Shown piece after piece: positions 5,593 through 6,661 of a stretch of 6,661 nt of DNA. The notes under the pieces are model-generated. The model was not told where the DNA came from and did not search any database. It was given only the letters and a program-made list of their open reading frames with translations. This DNA comes from QWPN01 sp044360305. Its GTDB lineage: Bacteria; Planctomycetota; Planctomycetia; Pirellulales; UBA1268. Location: assembly GCA_044360305.1 (NCBI GenBank), contig JBIKKQ010000184.1, positions 1 to 6,661 on the forward strand, read 5' to 3'. Position numbers and translations under genes: made by a program. Within the stretch, counting starts at the first letter, position 1, and every line of letters starts with the position of its first letter.

Positions 5593-6567
5593 GTGGCGGC
5601 GACGCACGAAGGATCGACCCCGGCTGCAGCCTCGGCGCCGCCGCCGGCCCGGCCCGGAGTCACGCGGCTCGGCTGGATCGGCGCCGGCGTCATGGGACGG
5701 TCGATGGCCGGCCGGCTGCTCGACGCCGGCTTCGCGGTGACGGTGTTCACGCGGCGGTGCGAGACGGCGGCGGGCCTGGTGTCGCGCGGTGCGACGTGGG
5801 CCGATTCGCCGGCCGCGGTCGCCGCCGCCAGCGACGTCGTGTTCACGATGGTCGGGCACCCGGCCGACGTGCGCCAGGTCGTGCTCGGCGACGCCGGCGT
5901 GGTCGCCGGCCTCGCCCCCGGCGGCGTGCTCGTCGATCACACCACCAGTTCGCCGGAGCTCGCCGTCGAGATCGCCGCGGCGATCAGCGACCGGGGTGGC
6001 TTCTGTCTCGACGCGCCGGTCTCGGGCGGCGACCGCGGCGCCCGCGAGGGGACGCTGACGGTGATGGTCGGCGGCCCCGATGCCGTGCGCGAGTCGCTGG
6101 CGGCGTGCTGGCAGGCCGTGGCCGGCACGGTCGTGGCCTGCGGCGGCCCCGGCGCGGGGCAGCGGACGAAGCTCGTCAACCAGATCGTCATCGCCTCGGG
6201 CATGATCGGCGTCTGCGAGGCGCTGGTCTACGCCGCCCGGTCGGGCCTCGACTTGGAAACGACCCTGCGGGCGATCTCCCCCGGTGCGGCGGGCAGCTGG
6301 TCGCTGACCAACCTCGCGCCGCGGATGCTCGCCGGCGACTTCGCACCGGGGTTCATGGTGGAGCATTTCGTGAAGGACCTGCGGCTGGCGATCGAGGAGT
6401 GCCGCCGGCTGCAGATCGACCTGCCGGGCCTGGCGCTGGCGGAGTCGCTCTATGCCCATCTGCTCGCGCAGGGCCACGGCCGGCTCGGCACGCAGGCCCT
6501 CGTGCTGGCACTGGCGGCGCAAGCACGCTGCCCGTGGCCCGGCGCCCAGCCGGCCCAGAGCCCCTGA
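5593..6567 (+). CDS. NAD(P)-dependent beta-hydroxyacid dehydrogenase (3-hydroxyisobutyrate dehydrogenase family)
   Basis: The product has 324 residues, slightly longer than the usual 290-300. A nucleotide-binding fold opens with L-G-W-I-G-A-G-V-M-G (26-35). The substrate-site signature D-A-P-V-S-G-G-D-x-G-A-R-E-G-T-L (140-155) and the catalytic block G-A-G-Q-R-T-K-L-V-N-Q (187-197, Lys193) are complete, as is the C-terminal F-V-K-D-L helix (259-263). The family oxidises or reduces small beta-hydroxyacids such as 3-hydroxyisobutyrate or tartronate semialdehyde. The substrate here cannot be told from sequence, so I give no symbol. Arg54 (T-R-R) soon after the second strand would suit NADP, a weak inference. 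The GTG at 5593 is one base after the previous stop, with GGAG (5579-5582) ten bases upstream. The next in-frame ATG (5692) is inside the dinucleotide motif, so the GTG is the best start; it gives an Ala/Pro-rich leader of about 24 residues. It is last in the operon. Confidence 0.9.
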   Translation: MAATHEGSTPAAASAPPPARPGVTRLGWIGAGVMGRSMAGRLLDAGFAVTVFTRRCETAAGLVSRGATWADSPAAVAAASDVVFTMVGHPADVRQVVLGDAGVVAGLAPGGVLVDHTTSSPELAVEIAAAISDRGGFCLDAPVSGGDRGAREGTLTVMVGGPDAVRESLAACWQAVAGTVVACGGPGAGQRTKLVNQIVIASGMIGVCEALVYAARSGLDLETTLRAISPGAAGSWSLTNLAPRMLAGDFAPGFMVEHFVKDLRLAIEECRRLQIDLPGLALAESLYAHLLAQGHGRLGTQALVLALAAQARCPWPGAQPAQSP

Positions 6568-6586
6568 ACCGCCCGGGGGCTTTTTT
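6557..6586 (+). terminator. Rho-independent terminator of the operon
   Basis: AGCCCC (6559-6564) pairs with GGGGCT (6576-6581) around an 11-nt loop that contains the TGA of the dehydrogenase gene, and a run of six T ends at 6586. Flanking A and G bases can extend the stem into the T run. An alternative fold pairs the two CCCGGG elements (6572-6577 and 6587-6592). Either way, the hairpin plus T run directly at the gene end is a convincing intrinsic terminator. Confidence 0.75.
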
Positions 6587-6624
6587 CCCGGGGAACAGGC
6601 CGGTTTTCGGGCTCTCCTCCGGGG

Positions 6625-6645
6625 CCGTCCGGGGGCTGCGGACGG
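6625..6645. other. Second hairpin in the 3' intergenic region, followed by an A tract
   Basis: CCGTCCG (6625-6631) and CGGACGG (6639-6645) form a perfect seven-base-pair stem with a seven-base loop. Seven A follow at 6649-6655. There is no T run on the plus-strand side. Read leftward, the T run would precede the stem, so it is not a standard terminator in either direction. The A tract could be an upstream element for a promoter beyond the window edge, but that cannot be seen here. Confidence 0.4.
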
Positions 6646-6661
6646 GCGAAAAAAAGTGGCT

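Noticed and set aside
4791..5846. Open frame of 351 codons on the minus strand across the floA end and the unknown gene
   Set aside because: It is Arg/Gly-rich low complexity without motifs, spanning the ends of three plus-strand genes.
5011..6522. Open frame of 503 codons on the minus strand opposite the dehydrogenase
   Set aside because: The composition is that of an antisense shadow, and the plus-strand frame holds complete dehydrogenase motifs.
1..6661. CRISPR array, tRNA or rRNA genes
   Set aside because: I saw no regularly spaced repeats and no tRNA- or rRNA-like sequence. The only tandem repeat is the two-copy 15-mer in a coding linker.

Overview
The window is very GC-rich. It carries a five-gene, plus-strand membrane-microdomain (flotillin/NfeD) operon, preceded by about 1 kb of decayed gene fragments. 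The GC content, the doubled NfeD genes next to floA, the Pro/Ala-rich anchored protein and the style of the upstream debris suggest a member of the Planctomycetota (Pirellulales-like). This is inferred from gene content, since the window holds no phylogenetic marker.

Positions 1-965 contain no gene that looks intact. At the left edge is a lipoprotein gene with ankyrin-type repeats, broken by an apparent one-base deletion near 346-350 and losing recognisable homology near 443. A short plus-strand stretch (about 450-537) resembles the C-terminal part of an IS91-family transposase. It is followed by two overlapping minus-strand remnants: the N-terminal part of a DxD-type nucleotidyltransferase (533-724) whose first metal-binding Asp is lost, and a small helical partner-like protein (672-815). 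I see nothing recognisable in 816-965.

At 966-1020 a GC-rich hairpin with a short T run sits directly against a good sigma70-type promoter (TTGACC, 16 nt, TAAAAT). The promoter lies just upstream of the operon, and no clear internal terminator was seen.

The operon (1054-6567) encodes, in order: (1) a long NfeD-family membrane protein with two ClpP-like domains, the first without a nucleophile and the second with the Ser but no obvious Lys; (2) a short NfeD protein with membrane segments and an OB domain; (3) the flotillin-like protein FloA; (4) an unrecognised anchored protein with a long Pro/Ala-rich linker and an ordered C-terminal helix; (5) an NAD(P)-dependent beta-hydroxyacid dehydrogenase of the 3-hydroxyisobutyrate dehydrogenase family. 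Spacing is 3, 54, 29 and 1 nt, consistent with one transcript. A rho-independent terminator overlaps the last stop codon.

The first three genes probably act together: FloA scaffolds a detergent-resistant membrane domain and NfeD proteins are its usual partners through the OB domain. The order long NfeD, FloA, small protein recalls yqeZ-yqfA-yqfB of Bacillus subtilis. How the dehydrogenase fits is not clear from sequence. I do not see a new defence system here. The most unusual points are the doubled, degenerate ClpP module, the unknown fourth gene and the mosaic debris upstream.
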